From Callorhinus ursinus (taxonomy: Eukaryota > Chordata > Mammalia > Carnivora > Otariidae), in the NCBI RefSeq assembly GCF_003265705.1, contig NW_020313288.1:1798615-1862614 (forward strand): DNA of 64,000 bases, written 5' to 3'. Below are positions 56,201 to 64,000 of the stretch, one piece after another. Both the position numbers and the translations under genes were made by a program. Positions within the stretch are counted from its first letter, which is position 1. Each line of letters begins with the position of its first letter. The notes beneath the pieces were generated by a model. That model ran no database searches. It saw nothing but the letters and a program-made list of their open reading frames with translations, and was not told where the DNA came from.

Positions 56201-59200
56201 CAGCAGAGACCCCCTCTTGATGAAAGGGAAGCTGCCTGGTCCGAAGACACCCTTTCACTTTTCAAAAGGAAGAACACGACAAAGACAAAAAGTCAAGCCA
56301 GAGGAAGCCAGCTGCTCACCTTGGGGGCCTGTGGGGTCTTTGGCTTCTGAAAGAACCTCGTGATTTCAGCCTTCTCTGCTTTGATGCGCTGCAACGGAAG
56401 AGGAGATGAGCACAAAGAAAGGAAGAGAGATCGTAGCCCCAAGAACGGGGGCCCTAGCGTTTTCCAGTTGAAAGCATTCCTTTGACGTCGGCTCCCCAAA
56501 CCCGCCGAGCCCCAGGCCAGCATCGGCCACTCCGCGTGCCAGCGGGCTGTCGGTGCAGCCTGCCCAGGCCACCCGGCCTCCCCGGGCAAAGGGAGCACCG
56601 CGCAGCGGTTCTGTGAGAATAACCCACCTTCTCTTCTTCCCGCAACCGTTTTTCCTCTTCCTTTTTCCTCTTCTCCTCCAGCTTCGCCCTGGCGGACGGG
56701 AAATCCAGCTTCAGGCCAGCAGCTCGGGCGCGTACAGACGCAGCCTGCGCTGGCGAGCTGCGGCTCAGGGGGCGCGGGCGGGCGTGCGCGTGCGCGTGCG
56801 GGGGCGGCGGGGGGGGTGCCCCCGCTCCCCTGCCCCCCCGCCCTCCAAGGGCGCACGCACTCCAGCGCCTCCTGCCGCTCCTTGCGCCGCTCCTCCTTGC
56901 GCCGCTGCTTCTCCGCCTTCTCCTTCTCGTCCTTCTCCCTCTTCTCGCGCCTCTCCCTCTCCTTCAGCTCCTTCTCTTCCTCCTTCTTCTTCTTGGCTTC
57001 TTCCTTGGCCCGCTTGGCCTCCTCCTTCAGCTTCTCCTTTTCCTCCTTCTCGGCCCGCAACTTGAGCTGCTTGCCCAGACGCTCCTTAGCCTGCACCAAG
57101 AGACGGTCCCACAGCTCTGCCCCCGCGCCTCGCCGAGGGCCCACGCGCGGGGGGAGGGCTCGGAGGGGCGGCTCCCCCGGGAGGGACCCCACCGGCCCGC
57201 GCCCCCCCCCACGGGCCCCGCCCCTGCGCGGGCCCCTAGGGGAAAAGCCACGGCTGCCAGCCACTGGTCACAAGGCCCCCCTGGGCAGCTCAAAATAAGA
57301 TTCACTCAAAATGCCATCCTTAAACGTGGGGCAGAGTTTTATCTTTTTACTTAATTAAAAACAATGACCTAAGAACCTCCCGGCTATCTAATCAGAAAAC
57401 CATGATAAAATAAAAACACAAAAACACCTGTAGGCTTTGCTTCCCTATGTTTAACACAAAAGCATTTTTCTTCCCACCTTCCCCACCTTCAAATAAAACC
57501 TTCATAGGGTTTATTTGATTTCCTCTGAAATGGAAGATCAGGATGAGGCAGGGACCGGGAACCTGCTAAGTCAGGGGGGAAAATGAATTTGTTTTTATCT
57601 TTACATCAGTTCCTCATTCCAAACAACTGGCACATGGCCTGAGGCACTGCGTTATTATATAAGCTCCAGTTCCTACTCAGCAGGCTCGCCTGCCGCACGT
57701 GGGCACTCGTCTTCTGCCATAGCACCAGGGAATTTTCAAGGACTCTATCTGTCGGAAATGGGTTTCCCAACATCAGGAGCCTGGCAACTCCGCTTTTGGT
57801 CTGGGCAAAGGACCGTGCCCTCATCTCTAGGGAATATCCTACCCTCTGCCCTAAAAAACCTCTGGTTGCTTTAAGGAAAGCCACGGAGGCTCCCTGTTAG
57901 AGATGGTGCAACTGCTCAGTTCTTACAAAGTATCCTCTGCACCCTCTTCTGACGGGTCGGATACCTGAAGAAGGTTCCTGGTCTGGAGAAAGCGTGCAAG
58001 GCAGTGAGGAGTGCCTTTCCCCACTGCTAAATAAGGAGGCAGAAGGCTTCTGGAAACCAGCCATACTCGAGCCCCATGTCCATCCCCACCCCACATGCGT
58101 TCACCTCTGAAATTTCAACCAAGAGTGAGAGAAACTCTAAAACTGCCACCATCAAAACCTGACCCACAAAGACTGAATGCAGCCATTAGGCGGCACAGGA
58201 AGCACCGGGTGAGCACAGCCCCACTGTCATTAACCCCCTCTCCACAAGCTGCTGTGGGGGGGGGCGGCCAGTGGGCTTCCCTGCTCTTTATGACAATGAG
58301 CAAAAAGTCCTCTGCTTTGAAGTGTGTGACATGTGGTGACCTCCAGATGACAGAAGTGAAGACTCAGAAGGCAACACTAGGCAGTAATCACCCACCTAGT
58401 CGTGGCCATCAAACCAGCACAGCACATGGGAAGGGGCCTGGGAGGCAAGTTTCAACTACGATGATGGGATGCCCAGCTATCAAGACAGTAGGAATAATGA
58501 TAATAATAGAAGCTTAAAAAAGGCTACGTGCAAAATCTTCAGACGATTTAGCAAAGCTAAAAATTATGATGCAACCCACAAGTCCCAAGGCACAGCTGTG
58601 CGAAATGAAGCAAGAACCAAAGTCATGGTCAGGACAAGTGGGGAAAGGTGACACCGGGCAAAGGAGGTGCACGGGGGCCTTGCTTACTATTTAATGCAAA
58701 AAGCACCGCAGGGTAACTTTCTATTTCAGGGGAAATGTCTTACTCTTTGCAGTCTGCGCTGGTCCTTCTCTGCAGAAGCTTTGACCAATTTCTTAGTTAT
58801 CTGAAATGAAAAACATTTCTCTTTAAACATGGGTTGTTTCAATCACTACAGCTCATATAACATGTTACACACTTCTTTGGGAAAGAAAGGGAAGGGGGGG
58901 TAGGGGACTCACACAATTAAGAATTTCTTTACAAAAAGAGCACAGTGAAAACCTTTCCAAACAGAACCAGAAAACCAAAATGTCATGGTGGGGTCGTGAA
59001 CTCCAATGAACACGCATCTGGGGATAAAACAGGAGACTGGGGAGACAGATAACCAAAATGAAGGGGGCCAGGCACAAGAGAAACAGGGCAGCCCCTTCCA
59101 ATTTTTCCAAGAGGAGCTGATATTGGCGATTTCATTTAAATTTTGTAGGTAATGTCTAAAAATTAACACTGTGAATCAAATAAAACAGGTCTACGGGCTG

Positions 59201-61727
59201 GATTCCCATGAGCCACCAATGCGTACCCTCTGCCTTCTGAGATGTGGAGTGAATGTTCGGGGGAAAGGTCAGCTTGCCAGAGGTGGCGATCTGGTCTAGG
59301 ACCCCTATATCCAAGAGCACAACATTCTCTACCGCCCTGCTACAAAGTGAGCACGGGCCGGAAGCACTCACCAAGACGCACCATTGGATTCACTCCCTAT
59401 GCAGGCAACGTGGCCTCAGGTATGAGTATGAGCCAGTTCAGACTATTGGCCTAGGCTATCTCCAGAGCGGGGAATCCTGAAAACCAAACCACCCGATGGA
59501 AGAACAGTGAGGAGGGAGTGCACAGACGGGAAAAGCAGTAACTCCCCAGGCTCCTTGGAGACTTACAGAGGCAACCAAAATGTGAGACTGAAGAGTCGAA
59601 AAACCAAAGGCCTATTCTCTGGATGCTCTGACGTATCGACAAAACTAGGTAGCAGTGATTTCTCTGAGAAAGCCAAGACCTCGTGCAGAATACAAATTAC
59701 AGATTAATAAATTCAAGAAGACATCCTTCTTACCTGGGACGCACCGAGTTTCCTGGATTAAGCCTTCCCTTAGGAAATGGCTGAGCAGTCACATGAAAGC
59801 CACTTGCCGGCAGGACCTCAAACGCCACCAACATTGTGCCAGGATGCTCAAGCCTGTCTGTACTAAGCACGAGCAGCACAAATGCCGGTGACCAAAGTGG
59901 TTTTATCAAGGGCTCGAGACAAAGCATCTGCCTCTCCAGAGTCTACACTGCCTGCCAAGTCCCTGGACTTCACCCCCCCCAGAAAGGATTTAACAGCAGA
60001 ATCCGCAAGTTGCTGTATCTCTGTTGTTGTCCTTTGCGTTCAAATTTACAGTACCAAACGTGATTGCCAGATTCCCTCGTGAGGAGAGCACTTGAGGGAA
60101 AAACAGCCTTGCCCACACTTAGTGAATTTCAGATGCAGAATCAGTGCCTCTTACAGAGCTCCCCCTCCACTGTGAGTCCAGGCTTACAGTTGACATGACT
60201 CCCAGGAGCCGGCTAATGATCAACAACCACAGCAATTATAATTTCATGCAGAACCAGGATCTACTGTTTCACTAGGCACTCAGGTGGGCCTTACTGGTCT
60301 GATATGTTATCTTTTTTTTTTTTTTGAAGACTTTATTTATTTGACAGAGAGATAGAGGGAGAGCACAAGTAGGCAGAGAGGCAGGCAGAGGGAAAGGGAG
60401 AAGCAGGCTCCCTACTGAGCAGGGAGCCCGACACGGGGCTTGATCCCAGAACCCTGGGATCATGACTTGAGCCGAAGGCAGCCGCTTAACCAACTGAGTC
60501 ACCCAGGCGCCCCTGATATGTTATTTTCTTGACATTTGGCCCAAGTGTTTATGGAACTCTCTCCAAGTGGAGACCACATGCGTTACCTATCTGGAACTCT
60601 GCTGCCAGAAACAAGACCCAAGATCCCAGAAGGAAGCTGAAACACACACATCAACTATCCCGTGTCATCAAGATTGACTGAACTATGTGCACGAACATCC
60701 TCGCACTTTATTTGGCAGGACCTTCTCAGAGCCACTTGCTCTGATTTTATATATACAGGGAGATTTAATTTCTTAGCTCATAAGCAGGGGTGAATGAGGT
60801 GAGGAGAGGTGGCGATGCGGCAGGAGCAGGAGCAGCTAAAAACCTACCGGCAGGGGAGAGACAGCAGCGGGGAAGACATGCAACTCAAGCCGCTCCAGCC
60901 ATGGTGGAGGGCAAGCAGGCAAGATTCACCTGTGCCTTCCGGGGAGCTCCAAGTGCTACTTAACAGCAGCCCAGGGAAACACGAAGAAGGAAGCTCACTA
61001 TAGTTGTTTTGTCAAGGATGAGAATTAGAGACAACGGAAACATCCAGCAACGTGAATGGCTCCGTGAACTGCAGTGTGTCCACACCACAGGTATAAGATA
61101 TGGCAGCTAACGAGAGATCTTCCCAGTCCGGTACAGAAAATATCAAAAATATCGAAGACACCCCAGAATGAAAAAGAAACATATTTACAGCACATGGCTC
61201 TTATAAGGAAACAAAATGTGTATTCCCAAGGGATCTCTCACATACTGGTGACGAGCTCCTGGGACAGCCGGGCCCGGAGGGATTGTCATGCTTCAACGAT
61301 GTCTTTGAACACGAAGAATTTAATACTTGTATAGTTTAAGTTATACCGGGGAAAGTTCCAGTGATCTCAGTTCGTTTGTATAGATTCAGAGTTTCCAGTA
61401 ACACTATCAACATCATCGTTTATTAAAAAATAAGTCTTGAATCACCAATAAAGCAGGCTGAATTTCACAGCTAAAATGCAAGCAAACTTCTATTCCAAAT
61501 GGTAAAATGCTCTAATGCTAAAGAGCAACTGTTTAGTCAGAAGACCCTGGATTACCTAAAATTGGTGTTCCTAAATAACTTTTTCAAAGTTGAGATTCTC
61601 TAGAACCCCTGGAGTACTTTAAAACAAAACAAAAGAAACAACAGAATGAAGGTCTTCCGGGCCTAGTATCTCAGATTCCCTGGGAAGGTACAGCAGGATC
61701 TGCATTTTAACAAGTTCCCTGGAAGGG

Positions 61728-61777
<50 letters not shown>

Positions 61778-64000
61778 TCGAGGACCATGCCTAGGGAATC
61801 CAAATGCAGAGATTTTATGGTACCATCCCCAGGACTATGGGAGCCATATAAAATCAAACACATTACACAGTAATATGAAACATGTGTAAGCTTTCACTGA
61901 GTTTCTACCTATAATCAGGATAGGAGGAGGTGGGGAAGGAAAGTGGAAAAACAAAAGCATTCCCCAAACTAATAAGGGTCAGGAAAACCTTGAGCACCAC
62001 CCCTCAAGGGAAGGTGCTGGTTGAGCACCAAACACAAAACTAACCAGCAAATCAAGAAACGCCTGCTCCTTGGGGGGGGGACGGGGAGATAAAGGACGAG
62101 GCTGTGGGTGTGGCGGCAAGTGGTCTGTCTTCGGCCACTCCCCCGGGGAGTCTTGCTCTCACAGCAGCCAGAGGTGCCTGATGATCACTTCACTTTGCTC
62201 TCATCCTTTTGGGGTCGACCACCATCAGGAGGCTCTACTTCCATTCCTGTGATGGACCAGCCCGCCTGTGGGTGGCAGAGGCAATTTTCTGCCACAGGCT
62301 CTGGGGCAGTCTGAACCTTCACCACTCACAGTGTAAATTATTCGCAAAGTCCTGTGAGAACACTGCCTTCTGGAGCATTTCAGACCTCCACGCCTGTGTT
62401 CAGAGTTAAGACCCAACATCTCAGGTGCAGGATCTTCTAACCGACCACAAGTAGTTCACTTGCTCAGCTGTCCGAGTGCCATGTGGGCCAGCAGACAGAA
62501 ATAAAATTGTTTCATGACAACGCCCAACTATGTCACTTCCCGAATCTCAGGCTCAGCTACGGGCATAAAAACAAACTTTAAAAATGAAGTGCTTAAGAGG
62601 AATGGAAACACGTGTACATGTCCTGTTTTCTAGGCTAACTGGCTGTAACATGTCACATGACAGAAGATCTGGCAAAGTAGAAGCAGCAGTCTGGAAGGAT
62701 TTCAAGCAATTGGCTGGACCGAACAAGATGGCCGACAGCAAAAAGGGACGTCAACTCTGATTCTGAGAGTCTGAATAATGGCTCACGTGGAAGTTTAAAA
62801 ATGTATCTCCGTCTGCAAGAAAAAAAAGATTGCTCCACTCTTGACATTTTGAAGACCTAAAGAGAAAGCCATTTTTTTCTTTTCTTCTCAACTCCTCAGG
62901 AGGTAAAAGCCAAGGAATCATCTAGAAAAATAATGAGTCCCTTAGAGATCAAATCTCAGAAAGTGATCAAGGTCAAATCAAGCAGGTACAGTAGAGACTG
63001 AATGATCCAACTCAGGATCTGATCTTACATTAAAAAGCAACCAAAAAACAAAACAACCTAAGGGCACCTGGCCGGCTCTGTGGGTGGAGCATGCAACTTT
63101 TGATCTCAATAGTGAGTTTGAGCCCCATGCTGGGCATGGAGCCTACCCAAAACAAAACGTAATGTAAACAAAAATTCTACAAAACCAAAATACTGAAAAA
63201 CAAAACCCCAAAAGCCCAAAACAAAAAACACTGTTAAACGTAATTCTGGATTCTTGACTCATTTTATCAGTTTTACCCATAAGACCCTAAAGGTGGGTGA
63301 GAGCAGAGACAGCTGCCATCGTGCTGAGCGCAAACCAGCAACAGAAACAGGCATTTCAAGTTATCTTTCTGTGCTCCTTAAAAATGGTGCCATGTTTTCC
63401 TTTTGTTCTTGTTGCTCTGGGTGAGGACTTTTCGGTGGGTGTCTAGGTTGACGAGAGCTGACCCTACAGAATCCCCATTTTATTCTTCCTGCTGTCTTGG
63501 GGTCTCTTCACCAAGGCTCGTTACCATCAACACGCTTATGAGCCTGTGTTGGAACAGCAAGGAGAAATGAAGGGAGCTAACATTTGACATGAGGGGTCGC
63601 AGCTGCCTGCTTACAAGCGTTCCTTACTAAAATTGCTACGGTGACTAGCACCATTCATTAGGTGTGAACAACCGTGGCTACCAAGATGGCAGTTCACAGA
63701 AAACACCCAACACACAGAAGACATCCGACACACTGGACCCTGTACATCGCAATATATGTGTAACCGAACACTGCTAATGGTTTTTGATAGCCAAAGAATT
63801 CTGAATCAGTCTGTGGCCCCACCTGCTTGGCCACTAACCACCTGGGTGACATGGTTATCCCCAGGGGAAGAGCAAGAGGCTGAATCCCAACAGCACTGCC
63901 ACACTGGCATTCGGCAGAGATACTTACTCTACGGATAGGTGTGGAGGTGGGGGAAGGCCTGGGACTGCTGTGCTTTTTGGAAGCTGACTGCCCCTCAGGT
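44176..64000 (-). CDS. CHAF1A: CAF-1 large subunit p150, C-terminal two thirds (13 coding exons, partial gene)
   Basis: Coding exons from high to low: 63928-64000 (cut by the window edge), 58744-58800, 56861-57090, 56628-56688, 56320-56388, 52891-53117, 52209-52377, 51971-52051, 51170-51262, 49826-50078, 48823-49313, 44888-44984 and 44176-44276. They encode 666 residues; the human protein is 956, so about 290 N-terminal residues lie outside. Family knowledge: p150 with CHAF1B and RBBP4 deposits H3-H4 on newly replicated DNA and is recruited by PCNA. Visible parts by window-fragment residue: Ser/Pro linker 1-24; KER charged helix about 37-150 (EEKEKLKEEAKRAKEEAKKK); second PCNA-binding motif KAEITRFFQKPK at about 144-155; histone- and CHAF1B-contact region 164-295 (HRPAYWGTWNKK); acidic ED stretch 299-345; winged-helix DNA-binding region about 435-565 (EKRPDFRMCWYVHPQVL); acidic C-terminal tail. 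Confidence 0.97.
44888..44984 (-). CDS. CHAF1A: CHAF1A penultimate exon
   Basis: It has 32 codons plus one base, VGAGDLDGFQADTEEEEEED then GDCVILDISGVG. The acceptor is CTGCCCAG and the donor is G|GTGAGA. It is followed by a fast-diverging tail. Confidence 0.93.
47000..47184 (-). mobile_element. CAN-SINE, older copy
   Basis: Reverse orientation. The body is GGAGAATCTCCAGCAGACTC, the head CCACCCAGGTGCCCC. It is well diverged and lies in the last CHAF1A introns. Confidence 0.8.
47213..47310 (+). mobile_element. CAN-SINE fragment, degraded
   Basis: GGCTGGCTCAGTTAGTGG and a TCATGCTCTCAGGGTCAGG body are recognisable; the tail is lost. Confidence 0.6.
48038..48214 (+). mobile_element. CAN-SINE with perfect 18-base duplication
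   Basis: The head is GGGCGCCGGGGTGGCTCAG. The duplication AAAAGAAATGAGCCATCG is at 48020-48037 and 48215-48232. It is in a CHAF1A intron. Confidence 0.95.
48203..48740 (+). mobile_element. Ancient L1 3' end with embedded simple repeat
   Basis: GTGGTTCCAAGTCTGGGAAA precedes, and GGTCCCTGTAGGTTCATGGA follows, an expanded GGA/CAG block. It is in a CHAF1A intron, antisense to the gene. Confidence 0.65.
48388..48467. repeat. GGGGGA / GGA block followed by (CAG)8
   Basis: Purine-rich GGAGGGGGA units pass into GGA units, then eight uninterrupted CAG ending CAC (about 48439-48465). It is within an L1 fragment in a CHAF1A intron, so it reads as CTG in the transcript. Confidence 0.9.
48823..49313 (-). 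CDS. CHAF1A: CHAF1A winged-helix exon
   Basis: It has 164 codons including the split first one: ILGQLLPLLHGNVNGSKAII, then RLKRIISENSVYEKRPDFRM, then CWYVHPQVL, then KRKSAGSMCITQFMKKRRHD. It contains most of the winged-helix DNA-binding region and a basic C-terminal patch. The acceptor is CCGCCAG and the donor is CAG|GTGAGG. Confidence 0.97.
49826..50078 (-). CDS. CHAF1A: CHAF1A exon
   Basis: It has 84 codons plus one base: ECADPENHKVRQKLKAKEWD, then RVLQPVKIGCIWAADKDGGA, then a SKREKRDQQ end. The acceptor is CTGCAAG and the donor is A|GTGAGT. Confidence 0.96.
50690..50880 (+). mobile_element. Ancient L1-like tail fragment
   Basis: GATTTTATTTCGGGTGATGG then TTCATTATACCTCAGCTAAG, the common L1 tail wording. 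Short and diverged. Confidence 0.5.
51170..51262 (-). CDS. CHAF1A: CHAF1A acidic exon, part 2
   Basis: It has 31 codons, DDDDEVGEDEDEDDGFFVPH then GYLSEDEGVTE. The acceptor reads as 22 T followed by GAG, an unusual combination, since GAG is a weak acceptor triplet. The donor is GAG|GTGAGG. Confidence 0.94.
51266..51287 (-). repeat. T22 tract at a CHAF1A splice acceptor
   Basis: 22 A on the + strand are 22 T in the transcript, followed by GAG and then the exon at 51262. The run is the whole polypyrimidine tract and is likely length-variable. Confidence 0.9.
51636..51846 (-). mobile_element. CAN-SINE, older copy
   Basis: Reverse orientation. GAGAATCTCAAGCAGACGCC body, CCCAGGTGCCCC head and an expanded GGGA-rich stretch. 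Confidence 0.8.
51971..52051 (-). CDS. CHAF1A: CHAF1A acidic exon, part 1
   Basis: It has 27 codons, KLLDYEVDSDEEWEEEEPGE then SLSHSEG, the start of the ED domain that holds histone H3-H4. The acceptor is TTCCTCAG and the donor is GGG|GTGAGC. Confidence 0.96.
52209..52377 (-). CDS. CHAF1A: CHAF1A exon
   Basis: It has 57 codons: SDVVIVESGKVDGVPERKKF, then MKLLQFSENHRPAYWGTWNK, then DPWAQDR. The acceptor is TTCCTCAG and the donor is AGG|GTGAGC. Confidence 0.96.
52891..53117 (-). CDS. CHAF1A: CHAF1A exon
   Basis: It has 75 codons plus two bases: TLAGSCGKFAPFEIKEHMVL, then EFSFLKDLKGRQPLRSGPTM, then NTSIYN. The acceptor is CATTTCAG and the donor is AG|GTTAGT. Confidence 0.96.
53240..53520 (+). 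mobile_element. Ancient L1 3' end
   Basis: CAGCGGTTGCCAGGGGCTGG then TGTGAATTATACCTCAATAA. It is in a CHAF1A intron, next to the exon at 52891-53117, antisense to the gene. Confidence 0.75.
54151..54256 (+). mobile_element. CAN-SINE, short subtype
   Basis: The head is AGGCGCCTGGCTGGCTCAGT with body CTCACATTGGGTGTAAAGAT and an A tail. Confidence 0.87.
54445..54560 (+). mobile_element. CAN-SINE, 5'-truncated
   Basis: It begins at CTCGGGCTCCCTGCTCAGTG; only the CT-rich 3' half and AAATAAAATCTT tail are present. Confidence 0.85.
54632..54820 (+). mobile_element. CAN-SINE
   Basis: The head is worn (TGGCTGTGGGTGGCTTAGTC), the body GGTCCTGGGATCGAGTCCC, and the tail AAATAAATAAATCTT. Confidence 0.92.
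54822..54975 (+). mobile_element. CAN-SINE, 5'-truncated
   Basis: It begins at CTTCGGCTCGGGTCATGATC and lacks the tRNA-like head; the tail is AAATAAATAAAATCTT. Confidence 0.88.
55057..55249 (+). mobile_element. CAN-SINE
   Basis: The head is GGGGCACCTGGGTGGCTCAG and the tail is AAATAAATAAAATCTT. A short flanking repeat GAA(A)TTGGC suggests the target duplication. It is the last of a five-SINE cluster in a CHAF1A intron. Confidence 0.94.
55255..55920 (+). mobile_element. Ancient L1/HAL1-like fragment
   Basis: AAAAAGATGTCCAATTGGAA, TGCCCATTGGATTGGTGAAG and CAGGTTACCTCTGGAGCATG follow an old LINE 3' pattern. The family assignment is uncertain. Confidence 0.5.
56320..56388 (-). CDS. CHAF1A: CHAF1A exon with second PIP motif
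   Basis: It has 23 codons, RIKAEKAEITRFFQKPKTPQ then APK. ITRFF matches the hydrophobic-aromatic core of a PCNA-interacting peptide. The acceptor is GTTGCAG and the donor is AAG|GTGAGC. Confidence 0.96.
56628..56688 (-). CDS. CHAF1A: CHAF1A KER exon, continued
   Basis: It has 21 codons, EAKLEEKRKKEEEKRLREEE then K. It continues the charged helix. The acceptor is CGCCAG and the donor is AAG|GTGGGT. Confidence 0.95.
56861..57090 (-). CDS. CHAF1A: CHAF1A KER exon
   Basis: It has 76 codons plus two bases, running AKERLGKQLKLRAEKEEKEK to RRKEERRKERQEAL. The segment is almost entirely K, E and R with no proline and is expected to be one long helix. The KER region of CAF-1 binds DNA and helps sense DNA length. 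The acceptor is TTGGTGCAG and the donor is GA|GTGCGT. Confidence 0.96.
57300..58740 (-). other. CHAF1A: CHAF1A intron without recognised elements
   Basis: The non-repeat part of the intron between exons 58744 and 57090 holds no exon, no CAN-SINE and no clear conserved block by eye. Confidence 0.5.
58744..58800 (-). CDS. CHAF1A: CHAF1A exon (KER lead-in)
   Basis: It has 19 codons, ITKKLVKASAEKDQRRLQR. The acceptor is CATTTCAG and the donor is AGA|GTAAGA. Both edges are phase 0. Confidence 0.93.
60311..60512 (-). mobile_element. CAN-SINE with target-site duplication
   Basis: Reverse orientation. The perfect duplication CTGATATGTTAT is at 60299-60310 and 60513-60524. The body has GGCAGAGAGGCAGGCAGAGG. 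Confidence 0.95.
60985..61335 (+). mobile_element. Possible old LINE fragment
   Basis: AACGGAAACATCCAGCAACG then GAATGGCTCCGTGAACTGCA resembles LINE tail wording. Weakly supported; in the large CHAF1A intron. Confidence 0.35.
61729..61773. repeat. (CA)n microsatellite, about 20 units
   Basis: This is a long uninterrupted CA run in the CHAF1A intron between 58800 and 63928. It is a (TG)n run in the sense of the transcript. Confidence 0.95.
63061..63165 (+). mobile_element. CAN-SINE, short subtype
   Basis: The head is AGGGCACCTGGCCGGCTCTG; GAGTTTGAGCCCCATGCTGG body and an ACAAAACG end. Confidence 0.82.
63928..64000 (-). CDS. CHAF1A: CHAF1A exon, cut by window edge
   Basis: It ends PEGQSASKKHSSPRPSPTST then PIRR, the Ser/Pro-rich linker before the KER region. 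The donor is AGA|GTAAGT. The exon continues beyond the window. Confidence 0.92.

Noticed and set aside
58095..58517. 140-codon frame in a CHAF1A intron
   Set aside because: No splice context, no family resemblance, and it runs antisense to the gene.

Overview
This window is nuclear DNA from a mammal, most likely an arctoid carnivoran (bear, seal or mustelid group). The evidence is more than 25 tRNA-Lys-type CAN-SINE insertions that begin like GGGGCGCCTGGGTGGCTCAG and end in (AAATA)n AAATCTT. None has the dog-specific SINEC_Cf head, and none has the felid-type body. The genes have GT-AG introns, CpG-island promoters and AATAAA poly(A) signals.

Four protein-coding genes lie in the order known from human 19p13.3, here in inverted orientation. 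(1) PLIN4, + strand: only the last two coding exons (687-1181) and a long 3' UTR to about 3080. (2) HDGFL2, - strand: complete, 16 coding exons from the start codon at 23479 to the stop at 3269, 676 aa by my splice model. (3) UBXN6, + strand: complete, 10 coding exons, 31696-41790, 442 aa. (4) CHAF1A, - strand: the last 13 coding exons (64000 down to 44176), the C-terminal 666 aa or so; the N-terminal part lies beyond the right edge. I checked exon phases by hand: every junction keeps frame and every intron has GT and AG ends.

The layout is two convergent pairs. PLIN4 and HDGFL2 are tail to tail near 3060-3094, with poly(A) signals on opposite strands about 25 bases apart. UBXN6 and CHAF1A are tail to tail across about 2 kb. 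HDGFL2 and UBXN6 diverge from separate CpG islands (about 22.7-24.3 kb and 31.2-32.0 kb), with an 8 kb repeat-rich spacer between them. Three of the genes have chromatin or protein-quality roles: HDGFL2 is an H3K36-methyl reader, CHAF1A is the large subunit of the CAF-1 histone chaperone, and UBXN6 is a p97/VCP cofactor. PLIN4 is a lipid-droplet coat protein. Their adjacency is inherited synteny, not an operon-like unit.

I find no new multi-gene system. The points most worth a second look are local: a UBXN6 stop codon directly followed by AATAAA; the nearly coincident poly(A) signals of PLIN4 and HDGFL2; a 15-copy GC minisatellite in HDGFL2 intron 1; an array of CCAAT boxes at the HDGFL2 promoter; pure C19 and T22 polypyrimidine tracts directly at HDGFL2 and CHAF1A splice acceptors; and a 100-N assembly gap inside a poly-C run.
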